From Peteryoungia desertarenae (GTDB taxonomy: Bacteria > Pseudomonadota > Alphaproteobacteria > Rhizobiales > Rhizobiaceae), in contig NZ_CP058350.1 of assembly GCF_005860795.2 (NCBI RefSeq), positions 2,944,501-3,008,500 of the forward strand: DNA of 64,000 bases, written 5' to 3'. The first letter of the stretch is position 1, and each line of letters opens with the position of its first letter. Below the pieces are notes generated by a model that did no database searches, was not told the DNA's origin, and saw only the letters and a program-made list of their open reading frames with translations. Shown here in pieces: positions 1 through 11,476 of this stretch. The position numbers were made by a program, and so were the translations under genes.

Positions 1-3
1 GTA

Positions 4-2862
<2,859 letters not shown>

Positions 2863-2890
2863 CACGCCAGAAAACCGACACTGAAACAGA

Positions 2891-2919
2891 CGCCGCCTCA
2901 CCCCGAGGCGGCGTTTTTT
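2891..2919 (+). terminator. Rho-independent terminator of gcvP
   Basis: A perfect 9-bp GC-rich stem (CGCCGCCTC paired with GAGGCGGCG) with a 5-nt loop is followed directly by six T residues, 28 bases after the gcvP stop. Confidence 0.93.
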
Positions 2920-3049
2920 GTGCGGGCGACGCTGTGTCATTCCGAAACGTCTGAAGCTGAGCAATCAACGGGATGTTAACCCGCAGCTTTCACCTCCCGC
3001 TAAGAGAACTCGAGTAGTCTATTGGTGAGGATATGTGAGGATTCCGGTC

Positions 3050-3376
3050 ATGACACTTTCGGTGGCTATGAGCATTTCTCTATCGGGAATGCAGGCACAG
3101 CAAAACCGTGCTGCAGCGACGGCCAAAAATGTGGCCAATGCCATGACGCCAGGCTATGACCGGCTGCAATCGAAGATGACAACCGTCGAAGGTGGTGGCG
3201 TGATAGCTCGAGTTCAGCCTTCCGGCGAAGCTGCGCTTCCGGGATCATCCAATGTCGATCTGGCTGAAGAGATGCTCAATCTGGTTGAGGCGGAAATAGG
3301 CTTCAAGGCCAACGCGTCGGCCTGGGAAACCGGGGCAGACATGTGGGATGTTCTTATCAGCATCAAGCGAGACTGA
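3050..3376 (+). CDS. Miniature flagellar rod/hook-like protein
   Basis: The 108-residue product resembles the two conserved ends of flagellar rod and hook proteins joined together. The N-terminal part (about residues 1-35) has the amphipathic helix with S-G-M-Q-A-Q and the K-N-V-A-N-A motif typical of Flg_bb_rod domains. The C-terminal part (about 65-108) has a V-D-L-A-E-E-M-L-N-L-V-E-A-E motif like the C-terminal rod domain of FlgC or FlgE. It lacks the large surface domain between them. The ATG at 3050 has a GAGG about 9 bases upstream; a GTG at 3035 is possible. No other flagellar gene is nearby, so a structural role in the rod is unproven. It converges on sufA. Confidence 0.72.
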   Translation: MTLSVAMSISLSGMQAQQNRAAATAKNVANAMTPGYDRLQSKMTTVEGGGVIARVQPSGEAALPGSSNVDLAEEMLNLVEAEIGFKANASAWETGADMWDVLISIKRD

Positions 3377-3418
3377 CCGATCCTTCAACGGGACAGGTAT
3401 CCGATATCGCCCGGGAGC

Positions 3419-3808
3419 TTAGACCGACGCAGATTCCTGCTTCTGACGCGCCAGCTCCGCCAGATCAGCAGCCTTGAGCTCAACAGATTCGCCGCATCCA
3501 CAGGCAGAAGTCTGGTTCGGGTTGTGGAAGGTGAAGCCAGAGCGAAGCGTGGTCACTTCGAAATCCATCTGGGTTCCAAGCAGATAAAGCACCGCCGCAG
3601 GATCAATCCATACGGTCGCTCCGGCATGCTCGATCCGGTCATCTTTGGGATTGGGCTCGGTCACGAGGTCGATTGTATATTCCATGCCAGCGCAGCCGCC
3701 CTTCTTGATCCCGACCCGAATGCCTTTGGCATCAGGACCTGAAGTCTGGACGATTGCGTTGACGCGGCTTGCCGCCGCATCGCTCATGGTCATCACTTGA
3801 AAGCCCAT
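3419..3808 (-). CDS. sufA: A-type Fe-S cluster assembly carrier SufA
   Basis: This 129-residue HesB/IscA-family protein carries or transfers [Fe-S] clusters assembled on SufBCD to apoproteins. The three conserved cluster-binding cysteines are visible: C39 in G-G-C-A-G and C103/C105 in the C-terminal C-G-C-G motif. The ATG at 3808 is chosen because AGGAGA lies about 7 bases before it; a longer start 18 bases upstream would put that site inside the gene. It is the last gene of the minus-strand suf cluster, separated from sufT by a ParD-like gene. Confidence 0.92.
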   Translation of the reverse strand: MGFQVMTMSDAAASRVNAIVQTSGPDAKGIRVGIKKGGCAGMEYTIDLVTEPNPKDDRIEHAGATVWIDPAAVLYLLGTQMDFEVTTLRSGFTFHNPNQTSACGCGESVELKAADLAELARQKQESASV

Positions 3809-3906
3809 TCTCATCTCCTGTCGCAACCGGGTTCAAGGTCCGGCGCTACGCACGATTTAGTTGTTCCGCGTGTCTGGATCAATAAGGTGGACCGAACCAG
3901 AACACC

Positions 3907-4179
3907 TCATCGCTTCCGCGATGCAAGATAGGATTCGAGATCAATCTCTCCAAACCCAGCTTCTCCATCAACTGGATCGCCGAGTTCAAGAACCGCTTCT
4001 GGAACGGGGTCAGGCTCTTCTTTGGCGACCCCATTCAGCAGTCTGTTGATCTGCCAGTCACCCAGCGCAGCGAGAATAACCTCCTGCGCTGAACCGAACT
4101 CGCCGGAGGCTATGGCCCCCTCAACCACCTGAAGCGCTTCAGCATCGAGATTGACAATGATTGTCGTCACCTGTGGCAT
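3907..4179 (-). CDS. Orphan ParD-like ribbon-helix-helix antitoxin-type protein
   Basis: The 90-residue product has an N-terminal ribbon-helix-helix pattern: a beta strand (T-T-I-I-V-N-L) followed by two helices around G-E-F-G-S-A-Q-E-V-I, as in ParD/CopG-type antitoxins. The C-terminal half is acidic and rich in proline and glycine, as in toxin-binding tails. The ATG at 4179 has GGAGG 11 bases upstream; a TTG at 4197 overlaps that site. No ParE/RelE toxin lies on either side: only 98 bases separate it from sufA, with no long frame. It sits on the suf strand and is probably co-transcribed. Function as an antitoxin is inferred only. Confidence 0.7.
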   Translation of the reverse strand: MPQVTTIIVNLDAEALQVVEGAIASGEFGSAQEVILAALGDWQINRLLNGVAKEEPDPVPEAVLELGDPVDGEAGFGEIDLESYLASRKR

Positions 4180-4263
4180 GCTGATCTGAACCTCCAAGAG
4201 CGCTGACCAGACTAGGAACTTCCCGAACCGGTGTCACGGCCAATCATGGGCCAATCGCCGACG

Positions 4264-4638
4264 TCAGTACCAACCAACGGCCACCTGTGCCTCTTCGGAC
4301 ATGCGGTCCGGCGTCCATGGTGGATCAAATGTCATCTCGACCTCGACGCCCGAAACGCCTTCGACCGCACCGACCGCGTTCTCGACCCAGCCAGGCATCT
4401 CGCCAGCCACCGGGCATCCAGGCGCAGTCAGCGTCATGACGATCTTGACGGTTCTGTCATCCTCAATATCGATCTTATAGATCAGGCCGAGTTCAAAGAT
4501 ATCTGCCGGAATTTCCGGATCATAAACCGTCTTCAGCGCCGCAATGATGTCGTCCGACAATCGAGCGACCTCGTCGGCAGGCAGGGCTGTCTGCACGATG
4601 CCTTCACGGACATCCGGTTTTGTATCGGTCTCAGTCAT
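4264..4638 (-). CDS. sufT: SUF-associated Fe-S maturation protein SufT (MIP18/DUF59 family)
   Basis: The 124-residue protein is a MIP18-family member that assists Fe-S protein maturation. It shows the family signature D-P-E-I-P at residues 40-44 and the conserved T-A-P-G-C with C75, followed by a W-T/P-rich C-terminus. The ATG at 4638 is preceded by TGAGGA at a normal distance, while longer versions lack a binding site. It lies 11 bases after the sufS stop, consistent with one transcript. Confidence 0.9.
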   Translation of the reverse strand: MTETDTKPDVREGIVQTALPADEVARLSDDIIAALKTVYDPEIPADIFELGLIYKIDIEDDRTVKIVMTLTAPGCPVAGEMPGWVENAVGAVEGVSGVEVEMTFDPPWTPDRMSEEAQVAVGWY

Positions 4639-4649
4639 TCTATCATTCC

Positions 4650-5894
4650 TCAGGCGAAGAAGCTTCGCGCATAGTCGAGCGCATCCGCCAGAGCGTCGAC
4701 CTCCTCGCGCGTATTGTAAAGCCCGAAAGACGCACGGCATGTTGAAGTCACGCCGAAACGGGCAAGCAGTGGCTGCGCGCAATGGGTGCCGGCCCTGACT
4801 GCAACGCCGCGGCGATCGATCAGCATGGACACGTCATGGGCATGGATGCCAGCGAGCTCGAAGGAAAATATCGCCCCCTTGCCCGGCGCGTTGCCGATGA
4901 TGCGCAGCGAATTGATCGCCGACAGACGCTCATGCGCATAGGCGCGCAGGCTTTCCTCGTGGGCTGCAATCGCCTCGCGGCCAAGGCTCTCCATATAGTC
5001 GAGCGCGTAGCCAAGGCCGATTGCCTGGACGATCGGCGGCGTGCCGGCCTCGAAGCGATGCGGCGGCTCGTTATAGGTCACGCGATCTTCGGCCACCTCG
5101 ATGATCATCTCACCGCCGCCCATGAACGGGTCCATGTCGCGCAGGCGGTCCATTTTGCCATAGAGTACGCCGATGCCTGAGGGACCATAGAGCTTGTGGC
5201 CGGTCACGGCATACCAGTCGCAACCGAGATCCTGGACGTCGACAGGCATATGCACCGCGCCCTGGCTGCCATCGACCATGACGGCGATGCCGCGCTCACG
5301 GGCAATGCGGCAGACCTCCTTGATCGGCACGACGGTACCGAGCGCGTTCGACATATGGGTGATGGCGATCAGCTTGGTACGCTCTGTGAGGCACTTTTCG
5401 AAGGCTTCCATATCGAAGGCGCCTTCGTCGGTGACCGGGGCCCAGACGAGCTTGGCACCCTTGCGTTCCCGGAGGAAATGCCAGGGCACGATGTTGGAAT
5501 GGTGCTCCATGATCGAGAGCACGATCTCGTCGCCTTCGCCGATATGCTTCATGCCCCAGCCATAGGCGACCGTGTTGATCGCCTCGGTGGAGGACTTGGT
5601 GAAGATCACCTCGTCAATCGAAGGGGCATTCAGGAAGCGACGCACCTTCTCGCGCGCCGCTTCATAGGCGTCCGTCGCGGCATTGGACAGGAAATGCAGG
5701 CCACGATGCACATTGGCATATTCGTTCGAATAGGCGTTGCTGATCGCGTCGATCACCTGCCGCGGCTTCTGGGCCGAGGCGGCATTGTCGAGATAAACCA
5801 GCGGTTTGCCATAGACCTCGCGCGACAGGATCGGGAAATCCCGTCTGACGGCTTCAACGTCGTAACCTGTCCGTGCCGCGATCGTGTCAGCCAT
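4650..5894 (-). CDS. sufS: Cysteine desulfurase SufS (group II)
   Basis: SufS takes sulfur from L-cysteine as a persulfide for cluster assembly, releasing alanine. The 414-residue protein has the PLP lysine K234 in T-G-H-K-L-Y-G-P and the catalytic cysteine C372 in R-A-G-T-H-C, the group II arrangement. The start at 5894 overlaps the last codons of sufD by 8 bases, which indicates translational coupling. No sufE or sufU sulfur acceptor is visible within the cluster. Confidence 0.95.
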   Translation of the reverse strand: MADTIAARTGYDVEAVRRDFPILSREVYGKPLVYLDNAASAQKPRQVIDAISNAYSNEYANVHRGLHFLSNAATDAYEAAREKVRRFLNAPSIDEVIFTKSSTEAINTVAYGWGMKHIGEGDEIVLSIMEHHSNIVPWHFLRERKGAKLVWAPVTDEGAFDMEAFEKCLTERTKLIAITHMSNALGTVVPIKEVCRIARERGIAVMVDGSQGAVHMPVDVQDLGCDWYAVTGHKLYGPSGIGVLYGKMDRLRDMDPFMGGGEMIIEVAEDRVTYNEPPHRFEAGTPPIVQAIGLGYALDYMESLGREAIAAHEESLRAYAHERLSAINSLRIIGNAPGKGAIFSFELAGIHAHDVSMLIDRRGVAVRAGTHCAQPLLARFGVTSTCRASFGLYNTREEVDALADALDYARSFFA

Positions 5895-7164
5895 GGTGCT
5901 CCAGCCAGTCGGTGATGATCTCTTCCAGAGCCTCGACGAGCGGCTCGTTTTCGAGCTCCTCGACGATTTCGGCAACGAAGCCATTGATTAGCAGCGCACG
6001 GGCCTTCTTTTCCGGAATGCCACGCGACATCAGGTAGTAGAGATGGCTCTTGACGATGTCGGCGACCGTCGCGCCATGGGCGCACTGCACGTCATCGGCA
6101 AAGATTTCAAGCTCCGGCTTCACCGAGAACTCGGCATCGTCAGACATCAGCAGCGTGTTGCAGGCCATGCGCGCATCGGTCTTCTGGGCATCCGGAGCAA
6201 CCCGGATCATGCCCTGGAACACACCCTTGGCGCGATCGAAGACGACATTGCGGATGATTTCTGTCGAGGTCGTGTTCGGGACGTTATGGCCGAGCGTCAT
6301 CGTGACGTCGGTATGGGTGTCACCGCCGAGCAGGTTGACGCCGCGCAGCATGAAGTCGGAGCCTTCGCCTGCCGCCTTCACATGCACTTCCTGACGGACC
6401 AGTTTGCCGCCCGCATTGACGACGAAGAGGCGGAACTTGGCGTCTGTGCCGAGTTCGGCGCGGATCTGGCCAAGATGCGTGTCGGCATCGCCTTCGCCCT
6501 GCAGGATCACCCAGGTGATCTCGGAACCCTCGCCGAGCTTCAGGTCGGCGACAACAGAGGCGAGTGCGGCCGAACCGCTCTGGCCGATATGGCGCTCGAT
6601 GACGGTGGCCTTGGAACCCTTGCCGAAGCTGGCCGGGAAGCGCAGATGCAGCTGGCCGGCGGCATGCACCGACTGCAGTTCGATCGGCGCTTCGATGTCG
6701 GCGTCTTCGGCCACGTCGAGCGTGAAGCCATCGCGCACGAAAGCGCCGTTCAGGCGGCCGATCGTGTCGTCACCGTTGAAAGCGGTCAGACCTTCAGCGG
6801 CGTCACCGTTCGTCAGCGCATCGCGATAGAGCGAAACGCCAAGGCCTTCCGGCAGCGCAGCGGGGGCCTGGGCCACGCCCTGCAGGATATTGAGCACGGT
6901 TGCGCCAGACACCAGCGGATTGACCGCCTTGGCAACCGCCTGCGGCTCGTCGGCCGGAAGGGCACGCAGCAGCGCCTTGAGGTCCGTATAGTGGAAGGTC
7001 TCGATGCGGCGCGTCGGCAGACCCTGGCGCTTCAGCGCGTCGAACAGGCCGTCACGCTTCAGAAGCACGGCGCCATCGCCGGGCAAGCTGCCGATCTGGT
7101 TGGTATAGGCGTCGATGAGCTGGGTCTCGGCTGCGGTGAGCCGGTTGGCCGCTTGCAATGTCAT
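5887..7164 (-). CDS. sufD: Fe-S cluster assembly scaffold SufD
   Basis: SufD is the SufB paralog of the SufBC2D complex, needed for iron acquisition during cluster assembly in the cytoplasm. The 425-residue product has the SufBD beta-helix core and the family C-terminus, in which an A-H-G-A-T motif precedes the Y-Y-L-M-S-R-G-I-P segment. The gene starts 30 bases after sufC and its end overlaps the sufS start. Confidence 0.94.
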   Translation of the reverse strand: MTLQAANRLTAAETQLIDAYTNQIGSLPGDGAVLLKRDGLFDALKRQGLPTRRIETFHYTDLKALLRALPADEPQAVAKAVNPLVSGATVLNILQGVAQAPAALPEGLGVSLYRDALTNGDAAEGLTAFNGDDTIGRLNGAFVRDGFTLDVAEDADIEAPIELQSVHAAGQLHLRFPASFGKGSKATVIERHIGQSGSAALASVVADLKLGEGSEITWVILQGEGDADTHLGQIRAELGTDAKFRLFVVNAGGKLVRQEVHVKAAGEGSDFMLRGVNLLGGDTHTDVTMTLGHNVPNTTSTEIIRNVVFDRAKGVFQGMIRVAPDAQKTDARMACNTLLMSDDAEFSVKPELEIFADDVQCAHGATVADIVKSHLYYLMSRGIPEKKARALLINGFVAEIVEELENEPLVEALEEIITDWLEHHG

Positions 7165-7194
7165 CGTTGCAACTCCTTCAAACTCGGCCCGAAC

Positions 7195-7950
7195 TCAGGC
7201 AGCCTGCCCCGTGATGTCGGCATAGCCGTTCGCTTCCAGATCAAGCGCCAGCGACTTGTCGCCGGACTTGATGATCTGGCCCTTGTAAAGGACGTGAACG
7301 GTGTCCGGCACGATGTAGTCGAGCAGGCGCTGATAGTGGGTGATGACAACAGTTGCGCGGTCGGGACGCTTCAGCGCGTTCACGCCATCGGCGACGATCT
7401 TGAGAGCGTCGATATCGAGGCCGCTGTCGGTTTCGTCGAGGATGCAGAGCTTCGGCTCGAGCAGCGCCATCTGCAGGATTTCGGCGCGCTTCTTCTCACC
7501 GCCGGAGAAGCCGACATTGAGCGGACGCTTGAGCATGTCCGGGTTGATCTTCAGCTCGGCAGCGGCTTCCTTGACGCGGCGCATGAAGTCCGGCGTCGTC
7601 AGCTCGTCCTCGCCACGCGCCTTGCGCTGCGAGTTCATCGCGACCTTGAGGAACTGCATGGTGGCGACGCCCGGGATTTCGACCGGGTACTGGAAGGCGA
7701 GGAAGATGCCCTTGGCGGCGCGCTCGGCCGGGTCGAGTTCCAGAATGCTCTCGCCGTTGTAGAGGATATCGCCTTCGGTAACTTCATAGTCTTCGCGGCC
7801 CGACAGGATGTAGGACAGCGTCGACTTACCCGAACCGTTCGGGCCCATGATGGCGGCGACTTCGCCGGCCTTCACGGTGAGGTTCAGGCCGCGGATGATT
7901 TCGGTGCCGTCTTCGGCGATGCGGGCATGGAGATTTCTGATTTCAAGCAT
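7195..7950 (-). CDS. sufC: SUF system ABC-type ATPase SufC
   Basis: SufC is the soluble ABC ATPase that drives conformational change of the SufBCD scaffold. In the 251-residue product the Walker A motif G-P-N-G-S-G-K-S is at residues 36-43, the signature reads F-S-G-G-E-K-K-R, and Walker B with the D-E-T-D-S-G-L-D motif follows. The ATG at 7950 is preceded by CAGGAAG. Upstream, 81 bases away, lies the left repeat of the GIY-YIG unit that separates it from sufB. Confidence 0.96.
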   Translation of the reverse strand: MLEIRNLHARIAEDGTEIIRGLNLTVKAGEVAAIMGPNGSGKSTLSYILSGREDYEVTEGDILYNGESILELDPAERAAKGIFLAFQYPVEIPGVATMQFLKVAMNSQRKARGEDELTTPDFMRRVKEAAAELKINPDMLKRPLNVGFSGGEKKRAEILQMALLEPKLCILDETDSGLDIDALKIVADGVNALKRPDRATVVITHYQRLLDYIVPDTVHVLYKGQIIKSGDKSLALDLEANGYADITGQAA

Positions 7951-8031
7951 GTCTGTCTTCCTGTCCATCGGGCGGTTCAAGGGCCGCCTGTCGTTTCCTG
8001 TTGCGCCTGGTGAAGGCACGTCTTTTCATGT

Positions 8032-8068
8032 TCGTCATCCTCGGGCTTGTCCCGAGGATCCACTGCCG
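8032..8068. repeat. Left 37-bp inverted repeat of the GIY-YIG unit
   Basis: This copy matches the reverse complement of 8429-8465 at 36 of 37 positions, differing only at 8061. Each copy contains its own perfect palindrome: here ATCCTCGGG (8037-8045), loop CTTGT, CCCGAGGAT (8051-8059). In RNA it would form a stable 9-bp hairpin. Confidence 0.95.
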
Positions 8069-8070
8069 TT

Positions 8071-8412
8071 TCAGTTATAGTCCGACCATTGCGGTGAACT
8101 CGGATGCGGTGAGTAGACGTTTTCGATCTCATAGATCCGGTCATAGAGATCGAGCCATGTCGGGTTTAGCCCTTCGATCAGCTTGATCTTCCAGTCCCGC
8201 AGATAGCGCTTCATAGACTTCTCTCGTCGGATCGCGAGGACGATGTTCGGATGCTGCTCGAACCACACCAAAAGCTTCGCATTGTATCTGGACGTAAAAC
8301 CTTCCCTCACTTCATTTCGGTGTTCCCATATGCGCCCCTGAAGGTCGCTGGTCACCCCGGTGTAAATCACGCCACGTGGCTTGTCCGACATCATGTAAAC
8401 GAAGCCGGACAT
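8071..8412 (-). CDS. Small GIY-YIG domain nuclease-like protein
   Basis: The 113-residue product is a stand-alone GIY-YIG domain. The first motif is G-F-V-Y-M-M and the second is V-I-Y-T-G-V-T, followed by L-x-x-R-I-W-E-H, and a C-terminal K-I-x-L-I-E-G-L-N-P-T-W-L-D-L-Y segment typical of the short family often misnamed UvrC-like. It has no DNA-binding extension. GIY-YIG domains cut DNA using a metal ion, but whether this one is active is unknown. It lies precisely between two inverted repeats within the suf operon. A GAGGC-like site precedes the ATG. Confidence 0.88.
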   Translation of the reverse strand: MSGFVYMMSDKPRGVIYTGVTSDLQGRIWEHRNEVREGFTSRYNAKLLVWFEQHPNIVLAIRREKSMKRYLRDWKIKLIEGLNPTWLDLYDRIYEIENVYSPHPSSPQWSDYN

Positions 8413-8428
8413 CGCGCATCAGCCTCGC

Positions 8429-8465
8429 CGGCAGTAGATCCTCGGGACAAGCCCGAGGATGACGA
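8429..8465. repeat. Right 37-bp inverted repeat of the GIY-YIG unit
   Basis: Inverted partner of 8032-8068. The inner palindrome is ATCCTCGGG (8438-8446), loop ACAAG, CCCGAGGAT (8452-8460). It ends 27 bases from the sufB stop codon, so a sufB transcript would carry this hairpin just after the gene. Confidence 0.95.
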
Positions 8466-8492
8466 CCGCAAAGGGCTGATCGCGCCGCTTCA

Positions 8493-9962
<1,470 letters not shown>

Positions 9963-10012
9963 GGTCGTTCTCCAATCTTGCCGGGCCAAATTCCGGCAGC
10001 TTGTTAACGTTG

Positions 10013-10060
10013 GGCGGTGTATCCCACCCTATGTAATGTCTGGAGGTGGTATTTCACCCC
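10013..10060 (-). promoter_or_regulatory. Tandem hairpins in the sufB leader
   Basis: In the 141 bases between the cysteine desulfurase and sufB, the minus-strand RNA can form two similar hairpins: GGGGGTG/CACCTCC (10042-10060) and GGGTGG/CCGCCC (10013-10029), each with a 6-nt loop and one G-U pair. Neither has a T-run, so they are not terminators. They could stabilise the processed sufB message or bind a regulator; this is inference. Confidence 0.4.
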
Positions 10061-10103
10061 CGGTGGCAAGGCAAATCGGCTCAATACGCCGAATTGCCTC
10101 AAT

Positions 10104-11270
10104 TTAAGCAGCCTTGCCGGAAAGCCTGCGCCTTCCTGCAATTTTGCTGAACGCAGCGATAACGGTGTCGATATCCTGAACTGTCGTCGTTGGGCCGAGC
10201 GAAATCCGCAGAGCACCTGTGGCCGCATCCTCTCCCATCGCCGTCAGCACATGGCTCGCACCCACTTTGCCAGACGAGCAAGCTGCACCGGCGGAAAGGG
10301 CAATACCTTCGATATCGAAGGCGATCTGCCCGGTCTCAGCCTTCATGCCTGGAAGGTGGAAAAAGCTCGTATTGGCAATACGAGAAACACCCCGACCATA
10401 GATCACAATGTCTGGCGCGATACGCTGAAGCGCCTCCTCCAGCCGATCCCGCTTTTGCTCAATAGCTTCGTTACGGCAAACCAGGTTTTCAGCCATCACC
10501 CTGCAAGCAGCGCCAAATCCGGCAATCGCAGCAAGGTTCTCGGTGCCCGCCCTGTGCCCCTTTTCCTGGCCACCGCCACGCACCAGCGGAGCCGGCATCA
10601 AGGTCTCACCGCGCGAAACCAGCGCCCCGGCACCCTTCGGACCACCGAGCTTATGGGCTGACAGGATCAGGAAATCTGCACCAAGCGCCTCAATGTCAAC
10701 GGCCATCCGCCCGACAGCTTGCACGGCGTCGACAACCAGCAGGCCACGGTGCTTTCGCACGATTTCAGCAATCTGCTGGATGGGTTGAATGATACCGGTT
10801 TCGTTGTTGGCGAGCATGACCGCGACCATGGGGATGCCGCTTGAAGCATCATGAGCAGACAGAGCTGCCTCAAGCGCTTCCAGATCGATCACCCCTGAAC
10901 GCTCAACACGGATCTCGCTCATCTGCTCAGGGGAAAAACGACCCCCTGTGCGGACTGCGGGATGCTCGATCGCCGAAACAAGGAGATGACCCACAGAAAT
11001 CTCCGCCCGACCCATCATATAGACCGGCGACAAAACGAGGTTGGCGGCCTCGGTGGCGCTCGCAGCAAACACCACGTTGGCGGAACGCGCCCCAATTAAA
11101 GCGGCCACCTCGCGGCGCGCCTGCTCTATGACACCGCGAGCCGCCCTCCCTTCGGCATGCACCGAAGAGGGATTGCCTGGCAGATCGAGCGCCGCGAGCA
11201 TGGCATTGCGGGCGTCGCCAAGAAGCGGCGCCGTCGCATTCCAGTCGAGGTAGATTCGCTCTTTCGCCAT
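10104..11270 (-). CDS. Cysteine desulfurase, IscS/NifS type (group I)
   Basis: A second PLP-dependent cysteine desulfurase, 388 residues, opening the suf operon. The PLP lysine is K207 in S-A-H-K-L-G-G-P, and the catalytic cysteine C331 sits in the flexible S-A-G-A-A-C-S-S-G loop, the group I (NifS/IscS) form, unlike the downstream SufS. In rhizobia such a gene heads the SUF operon and may supply sulfur for clusters or tRNA thiolation. AAGGCGGA directly precedes the ATG at 11270. No Rrf2/IscR-type regulator gene lies between it and sufB. Confidence 0.93.
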   Translation of the reverse strand: MAKERIYLDWNATAPLLGDARNAMLAALDLPGNPSSVHAEGRAARGVIEQARREVAALIGARSANVVFAASATEAANLVLSPVYMMGRAEISVGHLLVSAIEHPAVRTGGRFSPEQMSEIRVERSGVIDLEALEAALSAHDASSGIPMVAVMLANNETGIIQPIQQIAEIVRKHRGLLVVDAVQAVGRMAVDIEALGADFLILSAHKLGGPKGAGALVSRGETLMPAPLVRGGGQEKGHRAGTENLAAIAGFGAACRVMAENLVCRNEAIEQKRDRLEEALQRIAPDIVIYGRGVSRIANTSFFHLPGMKAETGQIAFDIEGIALSAGAACSSGKVGASHVLTAMGEDAATGALRISLGPTTTVQDIDTVIAAFSKIAGRRRLSGKAA

Positions 11271-11392
11271 TCCGCCTTGCTTTTCACCTGATCGACACCC
11301 GCGCATTTTCCTTGAAATTCACGTCGGGCTTGTCCTATGACACGTTCACCTCGGATGGCAGGCCATCCAGTTTCGAACGGTTCTAAACTTCG

Positions 11393-11420
11393 TTTTAGGA
11401 AAGCTGACTGATCTCGTCAA
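11393..11420 (-). promoter_or_regulatory. Candidate suf operon promoter with overlapping RirA-like (IRO) box
   Basis: On the minus strand a -35 TTGACG (11420-11415) and a -10-like CTAAAA (11398-11393) are separated by 16 bases. A TGA-N9-TCA site (11405-11419), the published form of the rhizobial iron-responsive RirA box, overlaps the -35. The surrounding bases form a 7-bp inverted repeat, GCTGACT at 11403-11409 and AGTCAGC at 11420-11426. RirA is known to repress suf genes in rhizobia when iron is sufficient; binding here is inferred from the motif. Confidence 0.5.
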
Positions 11421-11476
11421 GTCAGCACGCTAATTTGTTGTGCAGGAACCTGGAATTATTACGGACCGGAGTCTTC

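Larger units (their letters stand above)
8032..8465 (-). mobile_element. Compact repeat-bounded GIY-YIG unit (candidate mobile element)
   Basis: A 434-bp unit consists only of two 37-bp inverted repeats and the GIY-YIG gene between them. The gene stop lies 2 bases from the left repeat and the start 16 bases from the right one. The unit interrupts the sufB-sufC junction, in the same orientation as the operon. No target duplication is obvious. Calling it mobile is inference from the architecture. Confidence 0.55.

Noticed and set aside
3809..3906. Remnant of a ParE toxin after the ParD-like gene
   Set aside because: The 98-base gap is closed by stops in the relevant frame after a few codons and shows no toxin-like sequence.
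6043..8013. 656-codon open frame on the plus strand antisense to sufD and sufC
   Set aside because: It mirrors the codon structure of the well-conserved suf genes and has no binding site or recognisable domain. High-GC genes commonly leave such antisense frames open.
8020..8475. Target-site duplication around the GIY-YIG unit
   Set aside because: I compared bases outside 8032 and 8465 and found no matching direct repeat, so transposition by a duplicating mechanism is not supported.
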